Shown here one piece after another: positions 7,376-14,844 of a stretch of DNA of 27,036 nt. How positions within the stretch are numbered: the first letter of the stretch is position 1; each line of letters opens with the position of its first letter. The position numbers and the translations under genes were made by a program. The stretch is from assembly GCA_934457235.1 (NCBI GenBank), contig CAKSHT010000012.1:1-27036 (forward strand). Reading direction: 5' to 3'. This stretch comes from an uncultured Oscillospiraceae bacterium (lineage in GTDB: Bacteria; Bacillota; Clostridia; Oscillospirales; Ruminococcaceae). The notes below the pieces were generated by a model. That model did not search any database and was not told the origin of the DNA. It saw only the letters and a program-made list of their open reading frames with translations.

Positions 7376-8560
7376 TTACGATATTGATATAAACTGGTGC
7401 TTTGGTATGGCAAGCGACGATTGTCGGTTCACCATAAGTATATGGTCGTCCTCCGGAACGACCTGGGTGGATTCTCCCCAGAACGGGTCGTCGTATCTCG
7501 CCGCCGTCACCTCGCCGGAATCAAAGTCGTATTTCCCGATGATATACAGTATCTTATCATTTGCGTCCTGCTGGAGCTGTATCACGAACAGTCCGTTTTC
7601 CAGCATGGCGGCGTCAAGGGGATAGAATCCCAGCCCGGTGGTGCCGAGAACGTGTTCAAAGTCATCTTTGTCGTAAAAGGATATCTTCACCCGCGGTAAC
7701 ATGAATTCATTGACCTCCAGCTCCTGTAGGTGGATAAAGAAGTCGCTGTCGTAGTCAACGTCGGTGAAGTACTGATTTCTGAGATTGTACACCACTTTCC
7801 ACGCACTGCTGATAGTCATAACGACGTTGCCAACGCCGTGCTCCGGTGCGTATGCGTCGGTCTTGTACAGCTTTATGTCGCCGGAGTAGAGGTCGCAGAC
7901 GAACACTGCCGGCAGGTCTGTTCCCCATGACAGAAGCCGGACAGCGCCGTCAAAATAGAATCTGCCGTATTTCAGACATGCATTGTTTGTGTATCCGAAA
8001 GATGTGTTTCCCTGCTGCTCCGGTATGGTCACGACTGTATGCCCGTTGTCGATCTTGTTTACTTTTATTTCGTGATTTTCCCGCACCGCAAGGTAAGTGT
8101 CGTCCGCCGCTATCGGGGTGCCGCTGCCGGTGTATATTTCGTGTATCTCGCCGGAATCCGTGTCCCAGAGAACCACGCTGCCGACGCTGCGGAAAAACAG
8201 GAGATCGTCGCAATGGTCGAAAAGCTCGTATCTCTTGAGGTCGATGGGAGGAGCGTATTCCGTCATGTCCGCGCCAAGTTCGCTGACCGTACACCAGGTG
8301 CCTTTGCTCAGTTCAAATATGTTGCTGAATTCAGTCCAGCGGTTTTCCGAGAGGTCAACGCTGACGTCCGGCTGTGAAGAGTCAGAAGTATCACAGATGA
8401 CCCCGACGGGAGCCGGGGTATCTGTATAGGCTGTGGTAGTTACCGGAGGCGGTGTTTCTGCGGTGGACGCTTCTTCCGTCAGCTCCTGCGGGTCTGATTT
8501 TCCGGAGCACCCGCAGAGAAGCGTAAGCACGGCAATAAGCGCGATATTCCTTTTCTTCAC
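7376..8560 (-). CDS. Paralogous lipoprotein 3, probable beta-propeller-like
   Basis: A 394-residue exported lipoprotein of unknown function and the most diverged of three tandem paralogues. The signal peptide ends in LLCGC, followed by a Thr/Pro/Glu-rich spacer of about 50 residues. The folded part begins with WTEFSNIFELSKGTWCTVSELG, clearly related to the WTENDNLFKLNGTW block of its neighbours. It contains spaced short blocks such as VVLWDTDSGEIHEIYTGSG and FVCDLYSGDIKLYKTD, the look of propeller-type blades. The start is GTG, overlapping the previous stop as GTGA, with GGAG seven bases before, so translation is coupled. No catalytic motif is seen. No terminator follows before the hprK promoter. 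Confidence 0.8.
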   Translation of the reverse strand: MKKRNIALIAVLTLLCGCSGKSDPQELTEEASTAETPPPVTTTAYTDTPAPVGVICDTSDSSQPDVSVDLSENRWTEFSNIFELSKGTWCTVSELGADMTEYAPPIDLKRYELFDHCDDLLFFRSVGSVVLWDTDSGEIHEIYTGSGTPIAADDTYLAVRENHEIKVNKIDNGHTVVTIPEQQGNTSFGYTNNACLKYGRFYFDGAVRLLSWGTDLPAVFVCDLYSGDIKLYKTDAYAPEHGVGNVVMTISSAWKVVYNLRNQYFTDVDYDSDFFIHLQELEVNEFMLPRVKISFYDKDDFEHVLGTTGLGFYPLDAAMLENGLFVIQLQQDANDKILYIIGKYDFDSGEVTAARYDDPFWGESTQVVPEDDHILMVNRQSSLAIPKHQFISIS

Positions 8561-9846
8561 GAGTTATCTCCTGCACTGAACATGGTTATCTTTCCGGTGG
8601 TGTAGTTCACAATATAGGCGGCAGAGTTGTCAACATAAGTATTTATGAAGTCGTCGCTGGCTGGTACGCTGATAAGAGCCGCCTGTGCGGTGTCGCTTTC
8701 GATATCGAATTTTCCTATCAGTATATTGTGTAAAACGCCGTCTTCTGTGCCCAGACATGTTGTGAAAATATAGTCCTTGGTGATGTGGAAGTCATAGGGA
8801 GAAACGGAGTACCCGGTTTCGCCGACGAAGTGCTGACCGCTTTCGTTGCTTTCGTGATACGCTTCATGGTCTGTCCAGTACAGCTGGTACCTGGAGCCGA
8901 GAATATCCGTGTAGTTTCCTATTTGCGTTGTGGTGTAGTAGCTGCCCTCCATATCGCTGGTGACGATTTTATCGCCGATGTGGGCATATGGCGTCGAGAT
9001 TTCGCCCAGAAGGTTGGTCTTTATTCCACCCTCGTTCCAGCACAGATTCGCGGAACCGTAGGCAAGACCGCTCATATTTATTCCGAAGAGGTCGATGGTG
9101 CTGGTCAGCAGGTCCAGGGTGAATATCGCGTCAACAGTCTTGTTGAAGTCCGGAAGGGTGTATTCTCCGCCGATGTACATTGTGTCGTGTATCGCCTGGC
9201 TGTTTAAGTACGGGGTAAGGCTGTAGTTGCCCTGGCGGCAGTTACCCTGGTATACCGTTTCCCCGGTCTGCACGCTGACCACGATCAGTTCGTCGGTCTC
9301 TATTCCCGTCCTCAGTGCGGCAACGTATTTCTCGCCGGTGTATACTATATTGTCGAACACGCCTCCGGTATACACCAGCCGCTCCTCCCCAGTGGCAAGG
9401 TCGATATACCAGACCTCCGGAGGGCACGGCTGCTGGGGTATGATATCGGTGGCGATAATTTGCAGCATACCGTTTTTGGCTTCGTATTTTATCTGCTTGT
9501 CGGACCATTTTCCCGGCAGCTGGTATTCTGTCTTGGTCAGCGGAAGTTCCTCCAGCGTGCACCAGGTGCCGTTCAGCTTAAATAAATTGTCGTTTTCCGT
9601 CCAGCTCCCGGATTCGAGGTCAACTCCCTGGGAGCCGTCAGCGACCGACGTACTGTCTGCGTTGTCGCCTCCGGTTATCCCGGCGGGAGCGTCGGATTGC
9701 GGCGCGTCAGTCAGTTCCGGCACGGAAACTTCCACAGTGATTGCGGGCGGCTCGGAGGTGCTCTCCGTTTCGGACGGTTCAGAGTTTCCGGAGCACCCGC
9801 AGAGCAGCGTTATGGCTGTGAGAAGCGCGGCGCGGCTTTTTTTCAT
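8557..9846 (-). CDS. Paralogous lipoprotein 2, probable beta-propeller-like
   Basis: A 429-residue exported lipoprotein of unknown function. The signal peptide ends in TLLCGC, and a Ser/Thr/Glu/Pro-rich spacer follows to about residue 75. The conserved block WTENDNLFKLNGTWCTLEEL starts the folded part, then PEVWYIDLATGEERLVYTGG and VDAIFTLDLLTSTIDLFG mark repeated strands with turns like propeller blades. It is close to the upstream paralogue even in DNA: the stretch coding for NLFKLNGTW is almost identical (about 9560-9640 against 10880-10960). ATG has AAGGAG five bases before it and starts nine bases after the previous stop. The stop overlaps the next start by four bases. The three genes form one operon. 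Confidence 0.82.
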   Translation of the reverse strand: MKKSRAALLTAITLLCGCSGNSEPSETESTSEPPAITVEVSVPELTDAPQSDAPAGITGGDNADSTSVADGSQGVDLESGSWTENDNLFKLNGTWCTLEELPLTKTEYQLPGKWSDKQIKYEAKNGMLQIIATDIIPQQPCPPEVWYIDLATGEERLVYTGGVFDNIVYTGEKYVAALRTGIETDELIVVSVQTGETVYQGNCRQGNYSLTPYLNSQAIHDTMYIGGEYTLPDFNKTVDAIFTLDLLTSTIDLFGINMSGLAYGSANLCWNEGGIKTNLLGEISTPYAHIGDKIVTSDMEGSYYTTTQIGNYTDILGSRYQLYWTDHEAYHESNESGQHFVGETGYSVSPYDFHITKDYIFTTCLGTEDGVLHNILIGKFDIESDTAQAALISVPASDDFINTYVDNSAAYIVNYTTGKITMFSAGDNS

Positions 9847-9855
9847 ATGTTCTCC

Positions 9856-11154
9856 TTACTGCTGGTCTAACGAATAAATCGTGATTTTTCTGGTGGTGTT
9901 ATTCATCAGATAGATGTTGTAATTATCGGAGCTTATTGAGAAGCTTCCCTTACCGGACATATCCAGGATAGCAGCGCTGGCGCTTTCAGTTTCCGTATCA
10001 TATTTCCCTATCATCAGATTTGTGCCACTGATCCAGGGAGTGTTGAGCCATGCGGTGAAAACGCAGTCCTTTGTTATACGCAGATCATAGGCGGATACGG
10101 AGTAACCGGTTTCGCCCAGAAAATGCTGCGACTCAGCGGGATCATCATGTTCCTGGTCGTGGTCGCTCCAGTAGACGCTGTTCTTGTAGCCAAGGATATC
10201 TGAACTGTCCCTGACGGAAGTTACTGTATAATATCCGCTGTCCATATCCTGGTAAATCGTCTTGCTTCCGACGAATAATTCCGCCAGTGCTTTTTCGCCA
10301 AGAATATTGGTCATTGTAATCATCGTACCATCATCATACCAGAAGAGGTTTGCCGAGCCGTATGAGGGAGATTTTATGTTGATACCGAACAGGCTCAGAT
10401 TTCCGGTAAGGAGGTCGATCGTGAATATAGCGTCGACGGACTCGCCGAACTCCGGCAGGGTGTACTCACCGCTGATGTACATGGTGTCGTAGATCACCTG
10501 AGTGCCCATCTGCGGCGTCAGCAGGATATTTTCGCTCGTTTCCGGGAAATTAAGAAGAACCTCGCCGGTGAGCGCGTCCAATACGCGGGTTTCTCCGCTG
10601 GTTTCATTACTGTGTGAAATGACGAGGTATTTCTCCCCGGCATACACGATTTTGTCGTACCAGCCCTCGGAGCCGGAGAACGCCAGACGCTCCTCGCCGG
10701 TGGCAAGGTCTATGTACCATACCTCCGGTGGATTGATGTTGTTATAAAAAGCTTCGTCGTTTTTTTCCCGCACGGTTAGATACATCATGCCGTTGTTGAA
10801 AGTATATTCTATGTCCTTTGTCCGCCACTTGTCCGGAATCTGGTATTCTGTTATGCTGAGCGGAAGCTCCTCCGGCGTAAACCAGGTGCCGTTCAGCTTA
10901 AACAAATTGTCGTTTTCCGTCCAGCTCCCGGAGTTGAGGTCAACTCCCTGGGAGGGCGTGCTGTCCGCGTTATCTCCTCCGGTTATCCCGGCGGGGGCGT
11001 CGGATTCCGGCGCGTCAGTCTGCTCCGGCGCGGAAACTTCCACAGTCACCGCAGACGGCTCGGAAGTGCTCTCCGTTTCAGACGGCGCGGGGTTTCCGGA
11101 GCACCCGCACAGCAGCGTTATGGCTATGAGAAGCGCGATGTGGCTTTTTTTCAT
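9856..11154 (-). CDS. Paralogous lipoprotein 1, first gene of the triplet
   Basis: A 432-residue exported lipoprotein of unknown function that opens the three-gene operon. The signal peptide and LLCGC lipobox are followed by a low-complexity Ser/Thr/Glu/Pro spacer and the WTENDNLFKLNGTW block. PEVWYIDLATGEERLAFSG and VDAIFTIDLLTGNLSLFG recur at places matching its neighbour. A conserved SQHFLGETGYSVSAYDLRITKD block near residue 335 is also shared with paralogue 2. AGGAGG lies eight bases before ATG. The upstream region to 11230 is AT-rich and has TATAAA-like boxes, but no convincing -35 element. The fold is probably a beta-propeller and the ligand cannot be inferred. Confidence 0.82.
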   Translation of the reverse strand: MKKSHIALLIAITLLCGCSGNPAPSETESTSEPSAVTVEVSAPEQTDAPESDAPAGITGGDNADSTPSQGVDLNSGSWTENDNLFKLNGTWFTPEELPLSITEYQIPDKWRTKDIEYTFNNGMMYLTVREKNDEAFYNNINPPEVWYIDLATGEERLAFSGSEGWYDKIVYAGEKYLVISHSNETSGETRVLDALTGEVLLNFPETSENILLTPQMGTQVIYDTMYISGEYTLPEFGESVDAIFTIDLLTGNLSLFGINIKSPSYGSANLFWYDDGTMITMTNILGEKALAELFVGSKTIYQDMDSGYYTVTSVRDSSDILGYKNSVYWSDHDQEHDDPAESQHFLGETGYSVSAYDLRITKDCVFTAWLNTPWISGTNLMIGKYDTETESASAAILDMSGKGSFSISSDNYNIYLMNNTTRKITIYSLDQQ

Positions 11155-11255
11155 AATTGTTTCCTCCTGTATATAAAATGCGTGATTTATCTTTTATATA
11201 AGTCCGTAAATAACAGAAAAAAGTTTCGCAGCGCACGATTTAATTGAATAAATCC

Positions 11256-11268
11256 TGGAAAATTTCCA
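11256..11268. promoter_or_regulatory. Short perfect palindrome upstream of spoIIR
   Basis: TGGAAA and TTTCCA flank a single A. The palindrome lies 45 bases before the spoIIR start codon, between divergent genes. It may be an operator or chance in an AT-rich gap. A canonical sigma-F promoter was looked for here and not found. Confidence 0.3.
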
Positions 11269-11312
11269 ATGCTTCTGGTACCGACAAACATACGACAACT
11301 GAGGTGGATATC

Positions 11313-11891
11313 ATGACAAAAATACTTGATGTACTTATGGCGGCGGGCGCTGCTCTGGCAGTGCTTTTCGGGAGCTTCGGGGCGTTCGCGCGGGAGTGCG
11401 ACGAGATACCGCAGGAGGTGCTGCGGCTGCATATCCCGGCGAACAGTGACAGCGACTATGACCAGGCGATAAAGCTGGAGCTGCGGGACATGGTGCTTGA
11501 AAAATACAGCACTCAGCTTTCAGGGTATTCCACCCGTGACGAAGCAGCGGAGGAGGTACGCAAGCTTCTTCCGGAAATAGAAAAGACCTGCTGCGAATTT
11601 CTGGAGCAGCAGGGTGCGGATTATGGCGCTCATGCGGAGCTTACGGAAATGTACTTCACGACCCGGAAGTACGAGAACGTGACGCTCCCGGCGGGGAATT
11701 ATCTTGCGCTGCGGATAACCCTCGGCAGCGGGGAGGGGCATAACTGGTGGTGCGTGATGTTCCCGCCGCTGTGTATCCCGATGGCTTCCGAAATAAGCAG
11801 CGACGCGCTGCCTGCGGATATGACAGGACAGCGCGTCGAGATAAAATTTGCAGTTTATGAGTTCTTCCGGGGGCTTTTCTCCCAGGAATGA
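11313..11891 (+). CDS. spoIIR: Stage II sporulation protein R
   Basis: A 192-residue secreted signalling protein. In sporulating Bacilli and Clostridia the forespore makes SpoIIR under sigma F and exports it to the intermembrane space, where it triggers SpoIIGA to process pro-sigma E in the mother cell. The N-terminal hydrophobic stretch (about residues 5-23) is the export signal. The family motifs LRLHIPANSDSDYDQAIKLELRD and NWWCVMFPPLC are clear. ATG at 11313 is chosen because GAGGTGG sits five bases before it; an in-frame TTG at 11244 lacks a good site. The stop codon touches that of the HD gene on the other strand with no base between. It lies under 1 kb from the sigF operon. Confidence 0.95.
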   Translation: MTKILDVLMAAGAALAVLFGSFGAFARECDEIPQEVLRLHIPANSDSDYDQAIKLELRDMVLEKYSTQLSGYSTRDEAAEEVRKLLPEIEKTCCEFLEQQGADYGAHAELTEMYFTTRKYENVTLPAGNYLALRITLGSGEGHNWWCVMFPPLCIPMASEISSDALPADMTGQRVEIKFAVYEFFRGLFSQE

Positions 11892-12443
11892 TCAGAAGAT
11901 CATCGTAAGACGTATCAGCAGCGTCAGTGAAAAAGCCTCGGCAAGGCGGAGTTTCCGGCAGCTCTTGCGGAACGCCATGGTGCTGAATTCGCTTACGGCG
12001 CATACCTTGTCCACCAGCTGTATCGCCCAGGTCTCTGCGCAGCGAGGCATGTGCGGGGAGAGCGGCCACATGTGGTTTGCGATCATGTCGCCCTCCTTAT
12101 CGTTGATGGAGAAGCGCTCCGACGCATTGAAAAACGCTACCTTCGGGTGTCCGGAGCAGTGTCCGCCCTCGCCCTCGACCGGTTCGTGCTCCTTTCTGTC
12201 ATAGAGGAACAGGTCGTGGAGAAGTCCGGCTCTGGCTGCGGAGCGCGCGTCAAGATGAAGCTTCCGGCAGAGAAGGAAGTTATAGTAGGAAACATTCACG
12301 CAGTGCTGTAATCTGGTCGTGCCCTTGTGGTGCGTGAAATCACCGAGCTGCTGTACCTCGCGGTCTTTCAGCAGATCGACCACACAGTCATAGTAATCCG
12401 GCACTTCTGAGATATTCTTGCGCGAAAAAATAGCCTTGTACAA
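11892..12443 (-). CDS. HD-domain phosphohydrolase-like protein
   Basis: A cytoplasmic protein of about 183 residues with an HD domain: a His in TRLQHCVNVSYYNFL, then LLHDLFLYD with the His-Asp pair, and further His residues in GGHCSGHP and NHMWPLSP. Such proteins bind divalent metals and often act on nucleotides or phosphate esters; the substrate here is unknown. The start is uncertain. The frame opens to 12530, but a clear promoter (12502-12530) lies inside that part, so translation must start later. TTG at 12443 has AAAGGTGA just before it; ATG at 12467 is possible but lacks a good site. The N-terminal extension upstream is not conserved-looking. Confidence 0.85.
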   Translation of the reverse strand: MYKAIFSRKNISEVPDYYDCVVDLLKDREVQQLGDFTHHKGTTRLQHCVNVSYYNFLLCRKLHLDARSAARAGLLHDLFLYDRKEHEPVEGEGGHCSGHPKVAFFNASERFSINDKEGDMIANHMWPLSPHMPRCAETWAIQLVDKVCAVSEFSTMAFRKSCRKLRLAEAFSLTLLIRLTMIF

Positions 12444-12501
12444 TTCGTCACCTTTCACAATTGGCATTTCTGCCCAATTCTGTTCTTTGGTTTCTGTGGA
12501 T

Positions 12502-12530
12502 ATTGTACTATATCCTTTAGCATAAATCAA
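12502..12530 (-). promoter_or_regulatory. Vegetative promoter of the HD-domain gene
   Basis: On the minus strand TTGATT (12530-12525), a 17-base spacer, then TACAAT (12507-12502). Transcription should begin near 12495. The boxes lie inside the longest open frame, which rules out the far-upstream start codon. Confidence 0.75.
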
Positions 12531-12589
12531 GGGATTATGCGCGTTTTTGTTGTATGTGCACAGATATTTTTTTGGTATTTGTGCAGTTT

Positions 12590-12618
12590 TTCAACAAATG
12601 ACGCCCGGTTTGTATAAT
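12590..12618 (+). promoter_or_regulatory. Possible promoter upstream of spoIIAA
   Basis: A perfect TATAAT at 12613-12618 has only a weak TTCAAC 17 bases upstream. It is 134 bases before the spoIIAA start. In other Firmicutes this operon is read by sigma H. AGGTATT at about 12638 is partly like a sigma-H -35 box, but a matching -10 could not be confirmed. Confidence 0.3.
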
Positions 12619-12751
12619 AATACACAAAATCCGGCGCAGGTATTCCTATATCGTGAAAAAATCGCCGTAATGTAAATTAAATCCTGCGGCATAACGACAG
12701 ATTTTTCAAAGGGGGCGTGATATACTTGTAGCAATGAAAGGGGGAAATGAT

Positions 12752-13078
12752 ATGATAAACATGACCGGTGACGGAAGCCGCATGACAGCGGAGATCTCCG
12801 GGGACATAGATCACCACGCAGCCCGTGAGCTGCGCCGGGAGCTTGACGACATGATAACCCGCTGCCAGCCGGAAATGCTGGTGATAGACATGGGGAACGT
12901 GGGATTCATGGACAGCAGCGGCATCGGACTGATTTTGGGCAGGCTGCGCGCTGTGAGAGCCTATGGAGGTGACATCGTGATAAAAAACGCCTCACGGGAG
13001 ATAGAGGCGGTGATCAGAATTTCCGGATTATCCGGGCTTATAGCGGAGGGTGAGAAGAATGAAACGGGAGTTACTTAA
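12752..13078 (+). CDS. spoIIAA: Anti-sigma F factor antagonist
   Basis: A 108-residue STAS-domain protein. Its unphosphorylated form binds SpoIIAB and frees sigma F in the forespore; SpoIIAB inactivates it by phosphorylating a serine. The motif FMDSSGIGLILGR carries that serine (Ser55 or Ser56). The chosen ATG at 12752 has AAAGGGGG about seven bases before it; an in-frame ATG at 12734 lies upstream of this site and would add six residues without a ribosome site. The end overlaps spoIIAB by 20 bases, so the two are translationally coupled, as expected for proteins needed in balanced amounts. Confidence 0.96.
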   Translation: MINMTGDGSRMTAEISGDIDHHAARELRRELDDMITRCQPEMLVIDMGNVGFMDSSGIGLILGRLRAVRAYGGDIVIKNASREIEAVIRISGLSGLIAEGEKNETGVT

Positions 13079-13523
13079 CGAATGCCGGCTGAGCTTTGCA
13101 CCGCTGTCGGTGAATGAAGCTTTCGCGAGGAGCACGGCGGCGGCTTTCGCGGCGCAGTGCGACCCCACGGTCAAGGAGATAAGCGAGATACGCACGGCGG
13201 TGTCCGAGGCGGTCACAAACGCCATAGTTCACGGATACCGCGGGTGCACGGGGCTTGTGGAGTTACATATGCGGCAGTATTCCGGCGGGCTGCTTTCGAT
13301 AAGCGTAAAGGACAGGGGCACTGGGATCGCGGACATCGGTCAGGCTATGACGCCGCTGTTCACTACGGCTCCGGATGAGGAGCGCAGCGGGCTTGGCTTC
13401 TCGGTGATGGAAAGCTTCATGGACAGGGTGACGGTAAAAAGCGCGCCGGGCAAGGGAACTACAGTCACGCTGGAAAAGCGGCTGAGCGGCAGGATGCCGG
13501 AAAGCTCCGGGCAGGGGGACTGA
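13059..13523 (+). CDS. spoIIAB: Anti-sigma F factor, serine kinase
   Basis: A 154-residue GHKL-fold protein that binds sigma F and also phosphorylates SpoIIAA. The N box EIRTAVSEAVTNAIVHGY, the G1 box VKDRGTGI and the G2 region RSGLGFSVMESF are intact, followed by GKGTTV. ATG at 13059 is preferred because GGAGGG lies eight bases before it; the in-frame GTG at 13050 overlaps that site. The C-terminal tail after GKGTTV is slightly longer than usual. One base separates its stop from the sigF start. Confidence 0.96.
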   Translation: MKRELLNECRLSFAPLSVNEAFARSTAAAFAAQCDPTVKEISEIRTAVSEAVTNAIVHGYRGCTGLVELHMRQYSGGLLSISVKDRGTGIADIGQAMTPLFTTAPDEERSGLGFSVMESFMDRVTVKSAPGKGTTVTLEKRLSGRMPESSGQGD

Positions 13524-13524
13524 C

Positions 13525-14175
13525 GTGGATAAGCAGGAGCGCGATGAATTCATCGAAAGCAACCTCCCGCTGGTGCATAAGCTCGCCAATCGCTTCCGCG
13601 GGCGCGGTGTGGAGTACGAGGAACTGTATTCCGCAGGGTGCGTGGGGCTTATCAAGGCTTGCGACCGCTTTGAGCCGGAGCGCGGGCTGTGCTTCTCGAC
13701 ATACGCAGTCCCGGTGATACTCGGCGAGATACGCAGGTTGTTCCGGGACGGCGGGAGCGTCAAGATGAGCCGCGGATTGAAGGAGCTTTCCGTAAAGGCG
13801 GCAAGGGAGCGCGACAGGCTTTCGGCGAATGGCGAGCCGCGGGTGTCGGATATCGCAAAGGCGCTCGGCGTATCCCAGGAGGAAGCCGCAGAAGCGCTGT
13901 GCGCCGCCGTTCCTCCGGTGTCGCTGAATTCCGGCGGGAACGAGGGCGAGGAACTGACGGTATCATGCGACTCCGGCGAGGAAAAACTCATTGACCGCCT
14001 GGCGCTTCGGCAGTGTCTTGCGGAGCTTACGGGCACTGACCGCGATATCGTGATACTGCGTTACTTCCGTGGAAAGACCCAGTGTGAAACAGCGCAGATA
14101 CTTGGGCTTACGCAGGTGATGGTGAGCCGCCGGGAAAGAAAGCTGCTGAGTTCCCTCAGGGAGCAGCTTGTATGA
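13525..14175 (+). CDS. sigF: Sporulation sigma factor F
   Basis: A 216-residue sigma-70 family factor, the first forespore-specific sigma of sporulation. Region 2 is visible as LVHKLANRFRGRGVEYEELYSAGCVGLIKA followed by FSTYAVPVILGEIRRLFRD. Region 3 includes VSDIAKALGVSQEEAAEAL. Region 4 ends in TAQILGLTQVMVSRRERKLL, the helix-turn-helix that reads the -35 box. The start is GTG with AGGGGG about eight bases upstream, inside the end of spoIIAB. Codons are very GC-rich in this operon. Sigma F should in turn drive spoIIR, which lies 1.6 kb away on the same strand. Confidence 0.96.
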   Translation: MDKQERDEFIESNLPLVHKLANRFRGRGVEYEELYSAGCVGLIKACDRFEPERGLCFSTYAVPVILGEIRRLFRDGGSVKMSRGLKELSVKAARERDRLSANGEPRVSDIAKALGVSQEEAAEALCAAVPPVSLNSGGNEGEELTVSCDSGEEKLIDRLALRQCLAELTGTDRDIVILRYFRGKTQCETAQILGLTQVMVSRRERKLLSSLREQLV

Positions 14176-14176
14176 T

Positions 14177-14203
14177 AACAAAAGGGAGGGGCGAACCCCT
14201 CCC
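14177..14203 (-). terminator. Terminator hairpin with TTCG loop (minus-strand reading)
   Basis: GGGAGGGG (14184-14191) pairs with CCCCTCCC (14196-14203). Read on the minus strand the loop is TTCG and the stem is followed by TTTTGTT, a textbook terminator for leftward transcripts arriving from the DUF378 gene. The + strand reading lacks a T run. Confidence 0.75.
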
Positions 14204-14306
14204 TCCAGTTTGTCAAGGGCAATACCGCACAAAGATTGTGCGCAATCGCACGACAATAATTATGCGGTATTGCCTTAATAGAACGGTACTTATCAACAAA
14301 CTGGAG
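14203..14306. repeat. Nested inverted repeat, MITE-like or structured RNA
   Basis: Two perfect inverted repeats are nested. The outer pair is CTCCAGTTTGT (14203-14213) with ACAAACTGGAG (14296-14306). The inner pair is GGCAATACCGCA (14218-14229) with its complement at 14263-14274. Inside is a smaller stem, GTGCG (14238-14242) with CGCAC (14247-14251). The spacing is asymmetric: 4 bases between the left arms and 21 between the right. The inner pair looks like the terminal repeats of a short palindromic element inserted in a terminator region. A folded RNA is the alternative. No protein is encoded. Confidence 0.65.
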
Positions 14307-14335
14307 CGGAGCCGATAAGCTCCGCCTGTTTCTTT
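14306..14335 (+). terminator. Likely terminator of the sigF operon
   Basis: GCGGAGC (14306-14312) and GCTCCGC (14319-14325) form a 7-bp stem around CGATAA, followed by CTGTTTCTTT. The T run is broken, so efficiency is uncertain. Confidence 0.6.
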
Positions 14336-14359
14336 GGAGGTGATAAATTCTGCCCTGGA

Positions 14360-14572
14360 TTACGCCGCGCTTTCAGAGGTACTGTTGTCCCGGAAAAGCA
14401 GCGATATGCACCAAGCCGCCGAAAGCGCCACGATGATATAGATTATGCGGCTGAGAACAGCGCCCTGTCCGCCGAATATCCACGCCACCAGGTCAAAGCT
14501 GAAGATACCGACAAGACCCCAGTTGAGTCCGCCGATTATCAGCAGGACAAGTGCCAGCTTATCTATCCACAT
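14360..14572 (-). CDS. DUF378 small membrane protein
   Basis: A 70-residue membrane protein of the DUF378 (YuzA-like) family. Two hydrophobic helices are seen: ALVLLIIGGLNWGLVGIF with the family's GGLNWGLVG motif, then IIYIIVALSAAWCISLLF. Charged ends suggest both termini lie on the same side of the membrane. The start at 14572 is chosen because AAAGGTGGA lies six bases upstream; the in-frame ATG at 14590 sits in front of that site. The function of the family is unknown. The gene stands alone, convergent with sigF. No confident promoter is seen, although a small GCGG-CCGC hairpin lies at about 14601-14613. Confidence 0.88.
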   Translation of the reverse strand: MWIDKLALVLLIIGGLNWGLVGIFSFDLVAWIFGGQGAVLSRIIYIIVALSAAWCISLLFRDNSTSESAA

Positions 14573-14705
14573 TTCAGTTCCACCTTTCATTATTTGTGCT
14601 GCGGTTTTCCCGCTGTTATAAGTATGTGGACTTTATGCGTAATTATGTAACTCCATTCTGTTACAATATATTTGGCAAAAAACTCGGATAACGCCGGATT
14701 TTTCC

Positions 14706-14734
14706 TTTACAACAAGCGCTGATTGTGGTAAAAT
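14706..14734 (+). promoter_or_regulatory. Vegetative promoter of the two-component operon
   Basis: TTTACA (14706-14711), a 17-base spacer, then TAAAAT (14729-14734). The transcript would start near 14741, about 105 bases before the small leader ORF and 200 bases before the response regulator. The leader has one clear hairpin, AAGGC-TGTAT-GCCTT, near 14816-14830. Confidence 0.75.
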
Positions 14735-14844
14735 GATAACAGGGAACCATTAAAAAACGGTGTGAAAAGCAGAAACGGACAGAAAGTGCCAGAATCATAA
14801 AAACCGGTGAAGTAAGGCTGTATGCCTTGCGGGGAGGTTTGACA

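Noticed and set aside
12619..12751. Sigma-F or sigma-G promoter before spoIIAA
   Set aside because: GCATA occurs near 12690, but no matching -10 box lies at the right distance.
14741..14844. Riboswitch such as c-di-GMP or THF in the two-component leader
   Set aside because: Apart from one small hairpin no conserved riboswitch core was recognised.
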